This document shows positions 47,540 through 56,493 of a stretch of DNA of 64,000 bases, one piece after another. The notes below the pieces were generated by a model. That model searched no databases. It was not told the origin of the DNA and saw nothing but the letters and a program-made list of their open reading frames with translations. The stretch lies in NCBI GenBank assembly GCA_013289855.1, contig JABCZD010000008.1:176300-240299 (forward strand), in the 5' to 3' direction. Numbering within the stretch: position 1 is the stretch's first letter; every line of letters starts with the position of its first letter. The position numbers and the translations under genes are program-made. This stretch comes from Acidobacteriota bacterium. GTDB taxonomy: Bacteria > Acidobacteriota > Terriglobia > Acidiferrales > UBA7541.

Positions 47540-48376
47540 ATGAATCCCACTCGTGAACTTACTTTAGGTTATCTGAGGCTTGGCGGTACGAAACCGCTGT
47601 TCTTGATCGCCGGACCTTGCGTGATCGAAACCGAGGGCCACGCGCGCAAGATGGCGGAGTCTGTGGCAAAAATCGCCGGCGATGCCGGCGTGCCGTACAT
47701 TTTTAAAGCTTCGTTCGATAAAGCCAATCGCACCTCCGTGAAAGCGTTCCGCGGACCGGGCCTGCGCGAAGGTTTGCGGATCCTGGGAAAAATCAAAACC
47801 GATTTGAACGTTCCAGTTCTTACGGATATTCACGACGTGTCGCAAGCGGGTCCTGCCGGAGAAGTCTGCGATATTCTGCAGATCCCCGCGTTTCTGGCGC
47901 GGCAAACGGATCTGGTGGTGGCTGCCGGAAAAACCGGGAAGATTGTAAATGTGAAGAAGCCACAATTCGTCGCGCCCTCGGATATGGGCAACGTGGTAGA
48001 AAAGCTGATCTCCACGGGCACGGAAAAAATAATCTTGACGGAGCGCGGTGCCTCTTTCGGCTACAACAATCTGGTAGTTGATATGCGCAGCTTCGCCATC
48101 CTAAAAAACTTTGGCTATCCCGTGGTGTTCGATGCCACGCATTCCGTGCAGCTGCCGGGCGGGCAAGGAAACGCCAGCGGCGGCCAACCGGAATTTATCG
48201 AGACGCTGGCACGCGCCGCTGTAGCCGCGGGTGTCGACGGCGTGTTCCTCGAAACGCACGACAATCCTAAAGAGGCGCTTTCCGATGGCGCAAACGCGCT
48301 TCCGCTGAATCAACTGGCCGGCTTGCTTTCACGATTGAAAGAACTCTCAGAAGTGGTCAGGAAATGGGACGCATGA
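47540..48376 (+). CDS. kdsA: 2-dehydro-3-deoxyphosphooctonate aldolase (KDO-8-P synthase)
   Basis: A 278-residue TIM-barrel enzyme condensing PEP with arabinose-5-phosphate. The N-terminal motif is LIAGPCVIETEGHA with Cys in the position where metal-independent enzymes such as that of E. coli have Asn, so this should be the metal-dependent class. Other predicted metal ligands are the His in VVFDATHSVQLPGG near 200 and the Glu and Asp in VFLETHDNP near 235. KASFDKANRTS near 55 is the PEP-binding segment. It overlaps kdsD by 13 bases, indicating coupling. Confidence 0.95.
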   Translation: MNPTRELTLGYLRLGGTKPLFLIAGPCVIETEGHARKMAESVAKIAGDAGVPYIFKASFDKANRTSVKAFRGPGLREGLRILGKIKTDLNVPVLTDIHDVSQAGPAGEVCDILQIPAFLARQTDLVVAAGKTGKIVNVKKPQFVAPSDMGNVVEKLISTGTEKIILTERGASFGYNNLVVDMRSFAILKNFGYPVVFDATHSVQLPGGQGNASGGQPEFIETLARAAVAAGVDGVFLETHDNPKEALSDGANALPLNQLAGLLSRLKELSEVVRKWDA

Positions 48377-49332
48377 GTCTCGAAACCGCCAGGCGCGTCC
48401 TGCGCATCGAGGCGCGGGCCATCGAAGAAGTTATGGCGCGGCTGGATGGTGCTTTCGAGCGCGCCGTAGAACTTTTGCTGGCATGCAAGGGGCGCGTGGT
48501 GGTGACCGGCATGGGCAAATCGGGTTTAGTGGCGCGGAAGATTTCCGCGACGCTTTCCAGCACTGGCACGCCGTCATTTTTTTTGCATCCCGCGGACGCC
48601 GTGCACGGCGATTTAGGAATGCTGGCGCGCGGCGACGCCATGCTTGGCGTTTCATACGGCGGAGAAACGGATGAAATCGTGGCGCTGCTCGAAGCGCTGA
48701 AGCGGCTCGAAATGCCGCTCGTAATGCTCACCGGAAAACCGAAATCAACGCTGGGAGAAGCCAGCGCAGTGGTTTTGGATGTGAGCGTCACCGAAGAAGC
48801 GTGTTCGCTGAATCTGGCGCCCACCGCGAGCACCACGGTGGCGATGGCCGTGGGCGATGCGCTGGCGGTTTCGCTGCTGGAGCGGCGCGGGTTTCAGCCG
48901 GATGATTTCGCCGCGCTGCATCCTGGCGGTCGGCTGGGCAAAAAGCTATTGCGCGTGGAGCATTTGATGCACGCGGGCGCGGCCATGCCGCGCGTGGACG
49001 TGACCGCCGCGATGCCCGACGTGTTTCACGAAATGAGCGCGAAAAAATTGGGGATGACAACGGTAACCGCGACCCACGGCAAACTTGCCGGAATCCTCAC
49101 GGACGGAGATTTGCGCCGCTTGATGGAGAAACAGGGCGGCAAGGCCTTAGAGTTAACGGCTGGCGCTGCCATGACGCGCAATCCACAAACTATTGCCGCG
49201 CATACGCTGGCCAGCGAAGCGCTAAATTTAATGGAAAAGCGGCGCATCACCAGCGTGGTGGTGACAGACGAAAACGGCGTTGCGCTCGGCGTGGTGCATT
49301 TGCACGATTTGTGGACCTTGCAGTTGATTTAG
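48364..49332 (+). CDS. kdsD: Arabinose-5-phosphate isomerase
   Basis: A 322-residue enzyme converting ribulose-5-phosphate to arabinose-5-phosphate, the first dedicated KDO step. The SIS domain (residues about 35-185) includes VVVTGMGKSGLVARKISATLSSTGTPSFFLHPADAVHGDLGM, and two CBS domains follow (LAGILTDGDLRRLMEK near 245 and ITSVVVTDENGVALGVVHLHDL at the end). LAPTASTTVAMAVGDALAVSLL is the conserved KpsF/KdsD segment. A later start at ATG 48376 would abut the kdsA stop. The overlap suggests translational coupling. Confidence 0.94.
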   Translation: MGRMSLETARRVLRIEARAIEEVMARLDGAFERAVELLLACKGRVVVTGMGKSGLVARKISATLSSTGTPSFFLHPADAVHGDLGMLARGDAMLGVSYGGETDEIVALLEALKRLEMPLVMLTGKPKSTLGEASAVVLDVSVTEEACSLNLAPTASTTVAMAVGDALAVSLLERRGFQPDDFAALHPGGRLGKKLLRVEHLMHAGAAMPRVDVTAAMPDVFHEMSAKKLGMTTVTATHGKLAGILTDGDLRRLMEKQGGKALELTAGAAMTRNPQTIAAHTLASEALNLMEKRRITSVVVTDENGVALGVVHLHDLWTLQLI

Positions 49333-49432
49333 AGCATCAAAGCCACCAAGGGCGGTACACAACAGGCTTCTGGCTTCGTTCGAAATGACGCCCGATACAA
49401 TGACATCGCTACTTTCATCTTAGGAGACCACC

Positions 49433-49987
49433 GTGGCCCGAATTACGATTCCGCCGGCGCTGGCAAAGCGCGCAAAACAAATTAAAGTGCTGCTGATGGA
49501 TGTGGATGGCACGATTACCAACGGCGGCGTCACGCTGCTGTCTATGCCGGATGGCTCGGCCATGGAAATCAAAACGTTTGATGCGCATGACGGCCAGGGC
49601 ATGACGCTGGCGCGCACCGCAGGGATTCGCACCGGCGTGATCACGGGACGCGAGAGCGCGGCGCTGCGGCGGCGCTGTAAAGAGATGGGCATCGAGTTTG
49701 TCTACGAGAAGCAGCCGCAAAAGATTCCCGCGTACGAAGAAATTCTGCGCAAGGCGGGCGTGCCGGACTCCGCGGTCGCTTACCTCGGCGACGATTTGCC
49801 GGATTTGACGGTGATGCGGCGCGTGGGTTTGGCGGTGGCGGTGGGCGACGCCGCAGCGGAAGTGAAAAAGGCGGCGCACTACACGACGAAAGCGGTTGGC
49901 GGCCGGGGCGCGTTGCGCGAATTGGTCGAATTGATTTTGAAGTCGCAAGGCATTTGGGAAGAGATGATCGACAAAGCCCGGGCCTGA
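49433..49987 (+). CDS. kdsC: KDO-8-phosphate phosphatase, HAD family
   Basis: A 184-residue HAD-superfamily phosphatase of the capless C0 type, removing phosphate from KDO-8-P. HAD motif I is LLMDVDGTITNGGV (both Asp present), motif II Thr lies in GVITGRES, the Lys in YEKQPQKIPAYEEIL is motif III, and motif IV is AYLGDDLPDLTVM. The start is GTG with AGGAG upstream. It follows kdsD by 100 bp and completes the set kdsD-kdsA-kdsC-kdsB in the window. Confidence 0.9.
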   Translation: MARITIPPALAKRAKQIKVLLMDVDGTITNGGVTLLSMPDGSAMEIKTFDAHDGQGMTLARTAGIRTGVITGRESAALRRRCKEMGIEFVYEKQPQKIPAYEEILRKAGVPDSAVAYLGDDLPDLTVMRRVGLAVAVGDAAAEVKKAAHYTTKAVGGRGALRELVELILKSQGIWEEMIDKARA

Positions 49988-49995
49988 CGGGTTTC

Positions 49996-50023
49996 GTAGT
50001 GGCGAATCTTTAGATTCGCATTC
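49996..50023 (+). repeat. REP-like palindrome downstream of kdsC
   Basis: GTAGTGGCGAATCTTTAGAT then TCGCATTC, identical over 28 bases to the copy at 19107-19134. It lies 9 bp after the kdsC stop; a degenerate relative follows near 50047-50075. Confidence 0.8.
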
Positions 50024-50178
50024 TTTGCCGGGCGACACGCTAATCTGTGCGAAATCTAAAAATTCGCGACTACAACAGCACAGCAAACCGTGCGAATCTA
50101 CTACGGCACACGTGCTAGCGGCAATCCCCTGCCCGGGTCATAATATCTACGCGAATCTTTTGAGCGAGGAATCCACTG

Positions 50179-50733
50179 ATGGTGCATGCATGGCACGACG
50201 TATCTCCCGGCAATGAGCTGCCGCGTGATTTTCAGGCGGTGATCGAGATACCGTTGGGTTCAAACGTTAAATACGAATTGGATAAAGCGACCGGATTGCT
50301 GAAAGTGGACCGCATTATTCACTCGGCGGTTTTCTATCCCGCGAATTATGGATTTATTCCGCAGACCTATGCGGAAGACAACGATCCCTTGGATGTTCTG
50401 GTGCTATGCCAGGAGCCGGTGCAGCCGCTGGCGTTGATCAAGGCGCGCGCCATCGGGTTGATGACCATGATCGATTCCGGCGCCAGCGACGACAAGGTAA
50501 TTGCCGTGGCCACCAACGATCCAGAGTTCAGCGACTACCTGGAGGCACGCGATTTGCCTCCGCATCGCTTGCTGGTGTTGCGCAGATTTTTCCAGGACTA
50601 CAAACAGCTGGAAGGCAAACAGGTGCAGGTGGAAGAGATTCGTCCCGCGTATGCCGCGCTGGCAGTGATTGAGAAGTCGCTCGCGAATTATCAGCAACAT
50701 CGCGAGCGGCTGATGAACAACGGCGGCAAGTAA
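50179..50733 (+). CDS. ppa: Inorganic pyrophosphatase, family I
   Basis: A 184-residue enzyme hydrolysing pyrophosphate. The family I signature is EDNDPLDVLVLC near residue 68, with the three Asp metal ligands; EIPLGSNVKYELDKATGLLKVDR and YPANYGFIPQTYAED precede it. It is slightly longer than the E. coli enzyme at the C-terminus. The neighbouring kdsB and CTP-synthase pathway releases pyrophosphate, which is a sensible functional link but not proof of coregulation. Confidence 0.95.
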   Translation: MVHAWHDVSPGNELPRDFQAVIEIPLGSNVKYELDKATGLLKVDRIIHSAVFYPANYGFIPQTYAEDNDPLDVLVLCQEPVQPLALIKARAIGLMTMIDSGASDDKVIAVATNDPEFSDYLEARDLPPHRLLVLRRFFQDYKQLEGKQVQVEEIRPAYAALAVIEKSLANYQQHRERLMNNGGK

Positions 50734-50831
50734 ATTCGGTTGACACACGACAGCTAATACAAAACCATTATTCCCGGGCGTGAGCCCTGCTGTTAGTTTC
50801 GACGCACGCGTTATTCACCGGCTTACTCACT

Positions 50832-51617
50832 ATGAGTCTTTTTTGGAAAATCACGATTGGTGTGGTGCTCGCGCTACTGATCGCCGCGTTTGTTGGGCTT
50901 TCACTTATGGCGGGCAGCCCGAAAGATGCCTATGGCATGGTGCGCTACGCGCTGCCGCACATGCATCGCGGGAACTTGAAAGTGGGAGACGACGCGCCGG
51001 ACGCGCGGCTGGTGGCGCTGGACGGCAGCGAACATTTTCATATTCGCGAGCGCACCGGTGCGAAGCCGCTGGTGCTGGTCTTCGGCAGCTTTACTTGACC
51101 GCCCTTTCGTCGCCAGGTGGGCGACATCGCGCAGATTTATAACGATTACAAAGAGCACGCGGACTTTCTAACCATTTATGTGCGCGAAGCGCATCCCACG
51201 GATGAATGGCAGATGAAATCCAACGTGAAAGACGATGTTTGCTACGCGCAGCCGAAGAATTTGGAGCAGCGCGTGATCATCGCTAACGATTTCATCAAGC
51301 GCTATAAGTATCCCGTGCCGTTTGGCATCGATGATATGAGTAATCAAGCGGAAGGCGCGTACTCCGCGTGGCCGGAGCGGTTGTATGTGATCGACGAAAA
51401 TGGAAAAATCTCGTACAAAGGCGGGAACGGCCCGTTCAAGTACGATCCCAAAGAAGTGCGCGCTTGGCTTTCCGCACGCTATGGCGAAGTGAAGCACGAA
51501 GACGCGAAACCCACGGACAGCAAGCCGGGAGACGCCAAGCCGGAAGACAGTAAACCCGGAGAGACGAAACCGGGTGAGGCCGCGCCGAAACCCGCGGCGG
51601 CGGCTTCCAAGACTTAG
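50832..51617 (+). CDS. Deiodinase-like selenoprotein with in-frame UGA
   Basis: Read through one in-frame TGA (51096-51098), this gives 261 residues. A transmembrane helix (residues 5-27) leads to a thioredoxin-fold domain. The TGA sits in LVFGSFT-U-PPFRRQV, the active site of iodothyronine deiodinases (GSCT-U-PPF). Downstream, VREAHPTDEW and PERLYVIDENGKISYKGG with GPFKYDPKEVRAWL also match that family. A hairpin with the loop AGGTG begins ten bases after the TGA (51109-51125). The C-terminal tail is KPGD/KPED-rich. I therefore read the TGA as selenocysteine. Substrate unknown: bacterial members need not act on iodothyronines; a peroxide or redox role is possible. Conventional calling would split it into 50832-51098 and 51117-51617. 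Confidence 0.85.
51096..51125 (+). promoter_or_regulatory. UGA codon plus predicted bacterial SECIS hairpin
   Basis: After TGA (51096-51098), GTCGCC (51109-51114) pairs with GGCGAC (51120-51125) around the loop AGGTG. The GG lies 18-19 bases after the TGA, almost the same as in the E. coli fdhF SECIS, whose loop also contains AGGU. It is coding sequence at the same time. Confidence 0.7.
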
Positions 51618-51731
51618 CGTCACGACTTCCAATTACGACTTGGCGTGGTTTAGCGTTTACAATGGCGGCAGCGGGTTCCGACAGCGAGCTGACGCTTGAA
51701 GAAATCAAAATCTCATAAAGTTAAATCCGCA

Positions 51732-52475
51732 ATGAACGATACGCAACGCGTCGGCTTGGCGAGAGCTCTGTCCAAGATGGGCTATTGTTCGCGGTCGGAG
51801 GCGGCGGAATTGGCGCGTGCCGGCCGTGTGCGGCTGAATGGCTCGTTGACGAGAAATCCCGAAGCGCCGGTGCGGCTCGGAAAAGATCGCATCGAAGTGG
51901 ATGGCAAAGCGGTGGAAGCCGGCGCAAAAATTTATTTTGTTTTGAACAAGCCGCGCGGCGTGGTTACTACCGCCGCCGATGAACAGGGGCGCGACACGGT
52001 TTATTCCCTGCTGCCTGCGGACGCGCCGTGGGTGGGGCCGGTGGGGCGGCTGGACAAGGCCAGCGAAGGGATGTTGCTCCTGACCAATGATTCGGAATGG
52101 GCGGCGCGCGTGGCGGCGCCAGAGACACATTTGGCGAAGATTTATCATGTGCAGATTTCCGTGGTCGCGGATGCGGCGTTGACGGCTGCGCTGGAAGCCG
52201 GATTTGCCGTGAAAGATGGCGAAGTCTTGCGCGTTTCGCGCGCGGAGATTTTGCGCAGCGGCGAAAAAAACAGCTGGCTCGAAGTGACGCTGGACGAAGG
52301 TAAGAATCGGCAGATTCGGCGCATGTTTGAGGCGCGCGGCATTGAGGTGTTGCGCTTGATTCGCGTAGCGATTGGTCCCTTGGCGCTGGCGGATTTGGCC
52401 AAGGGGCAATGCCGCAATTTGGCGCCAACGGAGAAGCTGGCGATGGATTTGGCGATGAAGAGAACCTCGGAGTAA
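51732..52475 (+). CDS. RsuA/RluB family pseudouridine synthase
   Basis: A 247-residue RNA pseudouridine synthase, probably acting on rRNA. The S4 RNA-binding domain covers residues 8-60 (ALSKMGYCSRSEAAELARAGRVRLNG). The catalytic domain has PVGRLDKASEGMLLLTND near 108 with the catalytic Asp, LNKPRGVVTT near 72, and the C-terminal EGKNRQIRRMFEARGIEVLRLIRVAIGPL. The ATG at 51732 is preferred; a TTG 12 codons upstream (51696) would add a Lys-rich leader. The exact rRNA target cannot be told from sequence. Confidence 0.9.
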   Translation: MNDTQRVGLARALSKMGYCSRSEAAELARAGRVRLNGSLTRNPEAPVRLGKDRIEVDGKAVEAGAKIYFVLNKPRGVVTTAADEQGRDTVYSLLPADAPWVGPVGRLDKASEGMLLLTNDSEWAARVAAPETHLAKIYHVQISVVADAALTAALEAGFAVKDGEVLRVSRAEILRSGEKNSWLEVTLDEGKNRQIRRMFEARGIEVLRLIRVAIGPLALADLAKGQCRNLAPTEKLAMDLAMKRTSE

Positions 52476-52518
52476 GAGAAAAAATATAAAGATCAAGGCA
52501 AGAAAGAGAAACAGAAAG

Positions 52519-52557
52519 AATTTTAACGCAGGGGCGCAGAGAAGACGCAGAGAAAAA
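52519..52557 (+). repeat. Dispersed repeat, AACGCAGRGGCGCAGAG type, copy 3
   Basis: TTTTAACGCAGGGGCGCAGA followed by GAAGACGCAGAGAAAA, related to 7532, 9131 and 54699. Confidence 0.6.
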
Positions 52558-52600
52558 CGCCGTCGAGCTTGCGGATGCTTCCAGGATTGGCTTACACCGC

Positions 52601-52624
52601 GCACAGACTAAAGTCTGTGCCACC
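52601..52624 (-). repeat. REP-like palindrome after the ABC-F gene
   Basis: On the minus strand GGTGGCACAGACTTTAGTCT then GTGC: the GTGGC flank with an ACTTTAGT centre. It lies about five bases past the stop codon of the ABC-F gene. Confidence 0.65.
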
Positions 52625-52628
52625 AAAA

Positions 52629-54467
52629 CTAGCCTAGGGATTCTGAGGTTACGCCTTGCTTTTGTTCTAGTTCGGCCCAGCGGGTGTAGAGGTGCTCGAC
52701 GGCTTTCTGCGCTTGCTCTAGTTCCAGGGCTGCGGCGTGCAGCCGGGGACCATCGCTGATGATGGAAGGTTCTTCCATAGCCAAGCGCTTTCGTTCGAGG
52801 TCTTCTTCGGCGGCGGCGATGTTTTCTTCCATGCTGGCTAGTTCGCGTGTTTCTGTATACGAGAGTTTCTTTTTGGCAGGCGCTGGTCTGGCGGCGGCTG
52901 CGGCTGGGGACGTTTGTATGTTGCTGGCGCGCGGCGTGGGCAATGGTTTGGATTTTGCCGGGCGCTGCCAATCTTCCCACTGTGAATAGTCGGCGAAGCG
53001 TTCGGCGCCGCCGCGGCCGTCGAGGCCGAGAACTACGGTGGAGACGCGGTCGAGCATGTAGCGGTCGTGCGTGACCAGGACCAGCGCGCCGGGATATTCG
53101 AGCAGGCTTTCTTCCAGAATTTCCAACGTCGGAATATCCAAATCATTTGTGGGCTCGTCGAGCAGCAGGACGTCAGCGGGTTGCAACATTAGTTGGGCGA
53201 TCAGAACGCGGGCGCGTTCGCCGCCGGACATGCGGCCCACTGGACGATTCAGATCTTCGCCGGTGAAGAGGAAGCGGGCGGCCCAGCTGGCTACGTGGAT
53301 TACGTTGCCTTGGTAGATCACGGCGTCGCTGTCTGGCGCCAGGGCGCGGCGCAGCGAGAGTGCGGGATCGAGTTCGCGATTCTGGTCGAAATAGACCAGG
53401 CGCAACGGGTCGGCGCGTTTTACCGTGCCGTGGCTTGGCGCGATTTCTCCCAGCAGCAAGCGAAGGAGCGTGGTTTTGCCGCTGCCGTTGGGGCCGACGA
53501 GGCCAACGCGCATTCCGCTGGTGATATCGAAATGAATGTTGTGGAAGAGTTCGTGTCCGGCGATGGTATGGGAGAGATGCTTCACGCCGATTAATTGTTT
53601 TGATTTGCGATTGGATGCGGTGAAATCGATGCGCGCGCTGGTGACCTGGCTGCGTGACCGCATGCCGGCAAGTTCGCCGATCATTTCATGGGCGGTGTCG
53701 ATGCGGGCTTTGGATTTGGTGGTGCGCGCTTTGGGGCCCCGGCGAAGCCAATCAATTTCGGTGTGCACGCGATTTTCCACGGCGTCTTGCCGCTGCTGTT
53801 GCGCGTGAAGATAGGCTTCTTTGGCCTCGAGAAAGGTGCTGTAGTTCCCTGCCACGCGCAAGGAGCCGTCTGGATACATGCGATTCAGCTCGACCATGGT
53901 GGTGGCGATATTCTCGAGAAAATAGCGGTCGTGGCTGACGATTACGCAGGCGAAATTGGCGTTGATGAGCAGAGCTTCGAGCCACTTGATGCCGGCGAGA
54001 TCGAGGTGATTGGTAGGCTCGTCGAGGAGCAGGATGTCCGGATGCTGGACGAGACCTTCGGCGATGGCCAGGCGTTTGCGCCAGCCGCCGGAGAGCGCGG
54101 CGGCTTCGGCTTCCAGGTCCAGGAAGCCGGCGCGGCCCATGATTTCGGCGATGCGGCCGAGGCGCTCGGACTGCGGAGTTTCGGCGCGGTCGAGGGCGTG
54201 TTCCAAAACTTTGCGAATGGTGTCGCCTGGGGCGTAGGTGGACATTTGGGCGACGAAACTTATGCGCGTGCGTTTGCGGATGGCCACGTCGCCGGTATCG
54301 GGCTTTACGCGGCCGAAGAGCATTTCCAGGAGCGTGGACTTCCCGGAGCCGTTGGGGCCGACCAGGCCAATGCGTTCGCCTTCGGAGACGGTGAAGAAGA
54401 GATTCTGGAATAGCGGGGCGACGCCAAACCTTTTAGCCAAACCTTGCGCGGCAATCAACGGTGGCAC
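52629..54467 (-). CDS. ABC-F family ATPase (Uup-like)
   Basis: A 612-residue soluble protein with two ATP-binding cassettes and no membrane domain. Walker A motifs are GPNGSGKSTLLEML near residue 40 and GPNGSGKTTLLRLL near 330; signatures are LSGGWRKRLAIAEGL and MSGGERARVLIAQLM, and Walker B motifs ILLLDEPTNHLDL and VLLLDEPTNDLDI carry the DEPTNxLD typical of ABC-F proteins. A linker (KARTTKSKARIDTAHEM) and a C-terminal coiled coil (residues about 535-605) match Uup, which acts in ribosome-associated or DNA-structure processes. The role is not settled for the family. Confidence 0.9.
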   Translation of the reverse strand: MPPLIAAQGLAKRFGVAPLFQNLFFTVSEGERIGLVGPNGSGKSTLLEMLFGRVKPDTGDVAIRKRTRISFVAQMSTYAPGDTIRKVLEHALDRAETPQSERLGRIAEIMGRAGFLDLEAEAAALSGGWRKRLAIAEGLVQHPDILLLDEPTNHLDLAGIKWLEALLINANFACVIVSHDRYFLENIATTMVELNRMYPDGSLRVAGNYSTFLEAKEAYLHAQQQRQDAVENRVHTEIDWLRRGPKARTTKSKARIDTAHEMIGELAGMRSRSQVTSARIDFTASNRKSKQLIGVKHLSHTIAGHELFHNIHFDITSGMRVGLVGPNGSGKTTLLRLLLGEIAPSHGTVKRADPLRLVYFDQNRELDPALSLRRALAPDSDAVIYQGNVIHVASWAARFLFTGEDLNRPVGRMSGGERARVLIAQLMLQPADVLLLDEPTNDLDIPTLEILEESLLEYPGALVLVTHDRYMLDRVSTVVLGLDGRGGAERFADYSQWEDWQRPAKSKPLPTPRASNIQTSPAAAAARPAPAKKKLSYTETRELASMEENIAAAEEDLERKRLAMEEPSIISDGPRLHAAALELEQAQKAVEHLYTRWAELEQKQGVTSESLG

Positions 54468-54578
54468 GGAAGCGATGGTCTCCTGAAATGTTTACATTGT
54501 AAGGATAGCAGTTGAGAGCACGGTACGGGACGAGCAAAACAACGGGGGATTCTGTTGGGATCCCCTTGGGTTTTTCTG

Positions 54579-54628
54579 AAAGGATGTGAAAACAAAGGGA
54601 CTTAAAGTCCTTTGTTTTCACATCCTTT
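54579..54628. repeat. 20-bp perfect inverted repeat
   Basis: AAAGGATGTGAAAACAAAGG at 54579-54598 is the reverse complement of 54609-54628, with ten bases (GACTTAAAGT) between. There is no T-run after either arm. It could be a transposon-like fossil or a processed hairpin. Confidence 0.85.
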
Positions 54629-54698
54629 TGCAAGTGTTCATTCCAGGTGGTTTACGAGCGGTTGATGTTACACAGATGGTTACTACGAAAACCAAGAA

Positions 54699-54737
54699 AA
54701 GAATTTAACGCAGAGAACGCGGAGACACGGCGAAGAG
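54699..54737 (+). repeat. Dispersed repeat, AACGCAGAGAACGCGGAG type, copy 4
   Basis: ATTTAACGCAGAGAACGCGG then AGACACGG, the clearest copy of this family. Confidence 0.65.
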
Positions 54738-54882
54738 TGCTGCCGGTTAAGGTTTGGGTGACGTCGGGATGGGGCATAACTACACTTCTCTACCGGAAGA
54801 AGATATCAAGGATTAGTCTTTATGTCAAGACATATTGGGGTACTAGAACTAAATTCTCGATGGTGTCGCTGAGAGGACGCGA

Positions 54883-56493
54883 TCAATTGCGTTTCAGCGT
54901 GGTGGGCGCGGAGACGGCGGCGTGTCCCGAACCGGGAACGGGGGACGCGGCGGCTTCGTCGAGGGCGTCGCGCATGGCTTGGCTGAGGCTTTTGAGGCTG
55001 TAGGGCTTCTGGAGCATGACGGCGCTTTTGTTGGTGTGGGCAACAAAAGGAACGACTTCCGGCATGTATCCGGTGGTGAAAATGACCGGGACTTCGGGAC
55101 GCAGAGCGGCGATCTGTTCGAACGCGGTGGGGCCGTCGAGTTCCGGCATGGCGATGTCCAACACCAGGAGTTTTATGTTGTCGGCGTTGCGCTTGAAAAG
55201 TTCCACAGCTTCGCGGCCGTTGCGCGCCGGGATGACGTTGTAGCCGAGGTCGCGCAGCATGGATTGCGCGGACTGGCGGAGGCCGTCGTGATCGTCGGCG
55301 AACAAGATAAGCTCCGAACCTTTGCGGAGTTCCACGGTGACTTTTTCCTCGGGGACATCCGGAGAGCCGGCGCAGCGCGGAAAATAAAGACGGAAAGCGG
55401 TGCCTTTGCCGGGTTCACTGTAGACATAGATGAAACCTTCATGTTGTTTGACGACACCGTAGACGGTGGCGAGACCGAGGCCAGTACCGCGGCCGAGTTC
55501 CTTAGTGGTAAAGAATGGTTCGAAAATGCGGTCGACGGTGGCCTTGTCCATGCCGACACCGGTATCGGAAACCGCGAGCATGACGTATCCGCCGGCCCGT
55601 GCTTCGGGATGGAGGCGGAGCTGTTCAGGTCCGATATCGGCATTTTGCGTTTCAATAGTCAGCTTGCCGCCGTCCGGCATAGCGTCGCGCGCGTTGAGGG
55701 CGAGATTCATCAAGATCTGTTCGATCTGCGAGGGGTCGGCCATGGTAATGCGCAAGTTGCTGCCGGGAAGCACGCGGATTTCGATGCGGTCGCCGATGAG
55801 CTTGTGAAGCAGATTGGTAACCTCTTCGATGGAGGAATTGAGATCAAGTTTGCGCGGTTGCAGAATCTGACGGCGGGCAAAAGCCAGGATTTGCGCGGTC
55901 AATCTGGCAGCGCGGTGGGCCTGATCGGTGATTTTCTGGAAGCGGTCGTTGAGACGCGTCCCGGCGGGACAATCTTCCAGACCCATTTCCGCCCAGCCCA
56001 GGATGGCGCCGAGAATGTTGTTGAAGTCGTGGGCAATGCCGCCTGCGAGTCGGCCGATGGCCTCAAATTTTTGGAGTTGATGGACCTGTTGCTCGAGGCG
56101 CTTACGGTCGCGGCGCTCGGCGGCGTCGCGAATTTCGCGCTCGACGGCGGGGCGCAGACGCTGCAGATGGCCCTTCATTAGATAGTCTTGCGCGCCGCGG
56201 CGGAGGGCGGCAACGGCGGTGGCTTCGTCCATGGTGCCGGAGACGAAGATGAAAGGCAGATCGGCTCCGCGGGCGCGAACGATCTCGAGGGCCTCGAGAC
56301 CGGAAAAGCCGGGCATGCTGTGATCGGAGAGGATCAAGTCCCAATCGCCGCTGTCCAGTGCGGCGTTGAGCGAGGCAGCGGAGTCCACGCGCTGGGAGTG
56401 GAGGTCGAATCCACCAGTAGACAGCTCGCGAGCGAGGAGCAAAGCGTCGTTTTCCGAGTCTTCAACAAAGACGACACGCAGTGGTTTACCCAT
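54883..56493 (-). CDS. Hybrid sensor histidine kinase (REC-HisKA-HATPase-REC)
   Basis: A 536-residue cytosolic signalling protein. Receiver domain 1 (residues 5-125) has LILSDHSMPGFSG as phosphoacceptor. A HisKA domain has the phosphorylated His in GGIAHDFNNILGAILG near 155, and the ATPase domain shows NLALNARDAMPDGG, SDTGVGMD and GRGTGLGLATVYGVVKQHEG. Receiver domain 2 (residues 390-510) has LLVLDIAMPELDG. It starts immediately after the upstream response-regulator gene, so all three signalling genes form one operon. It probably relays signals from the ethylene-receptor-like kinase, but the output is unknown. Confidence 0.92.
   Translation of the reverse strand: MGKPLRVVFVEDSENDALLLARELSTGGFDLHSQRVDSAASLNAALDSGDWDLILSDHSMPGFSGLEALEIVRARGADLPFIFVSGTMDEATAVAALRRGAQDYLMKGHLQRLRPAVEREIRDAAERRDRKRLEQQVHQLQKFEAIGRLAGGIAHDFNNILGAILGWAEMGLEDCPAGTRLNDRFQKITDQAHRAARLTAQILAFARRQILQPRKLDLNSSIEEVTNLLHKLIGDRIEIRVLPGSNLRITMADPSQIEQILMNLALNARDAMPDGGKLTIETQNADIGPEQLRLHPEARAGGYVMLAVSDTGVGMDKATVDRIFEPFFTTKELGRGTGLGLATVYGVVKQHEGFIYVYSEPGKGTAFRLYFPRCAGSPDVPEEKVTVELRKGSELILFADDHDGLRQSAQSMLRDLGYNVIPARNGREAVELFKRNADNIKLLVLDIAMPELDGPTAFEQIAALRPEVPVIFTTGYMPEVVPFVAHTNKSAVMLQKPYSLKSLSQAMRDALDEAAASPVPGSGHAAVSAPTTLKRN

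Larger units (their letters stand above)
54468..54882. other. Gap with long inverted repeat and dispersed repeat
   Basis: No gene. It holds a 20-bp inverted repeat (54579-54628), a dispersed repeat (54699-54737) and otherwise nothing recognisable. Confidence 0.5.

Noticed and set aside
51096..51098. TGA as a true stop or pseudogene mutation in the deiodinase-like gene
   Set aside because: The frame continues with strong family similarity on both sides, the residue position is the catalytic selenocysteine site, and a SECIS-like hairpin follows at the right distance.
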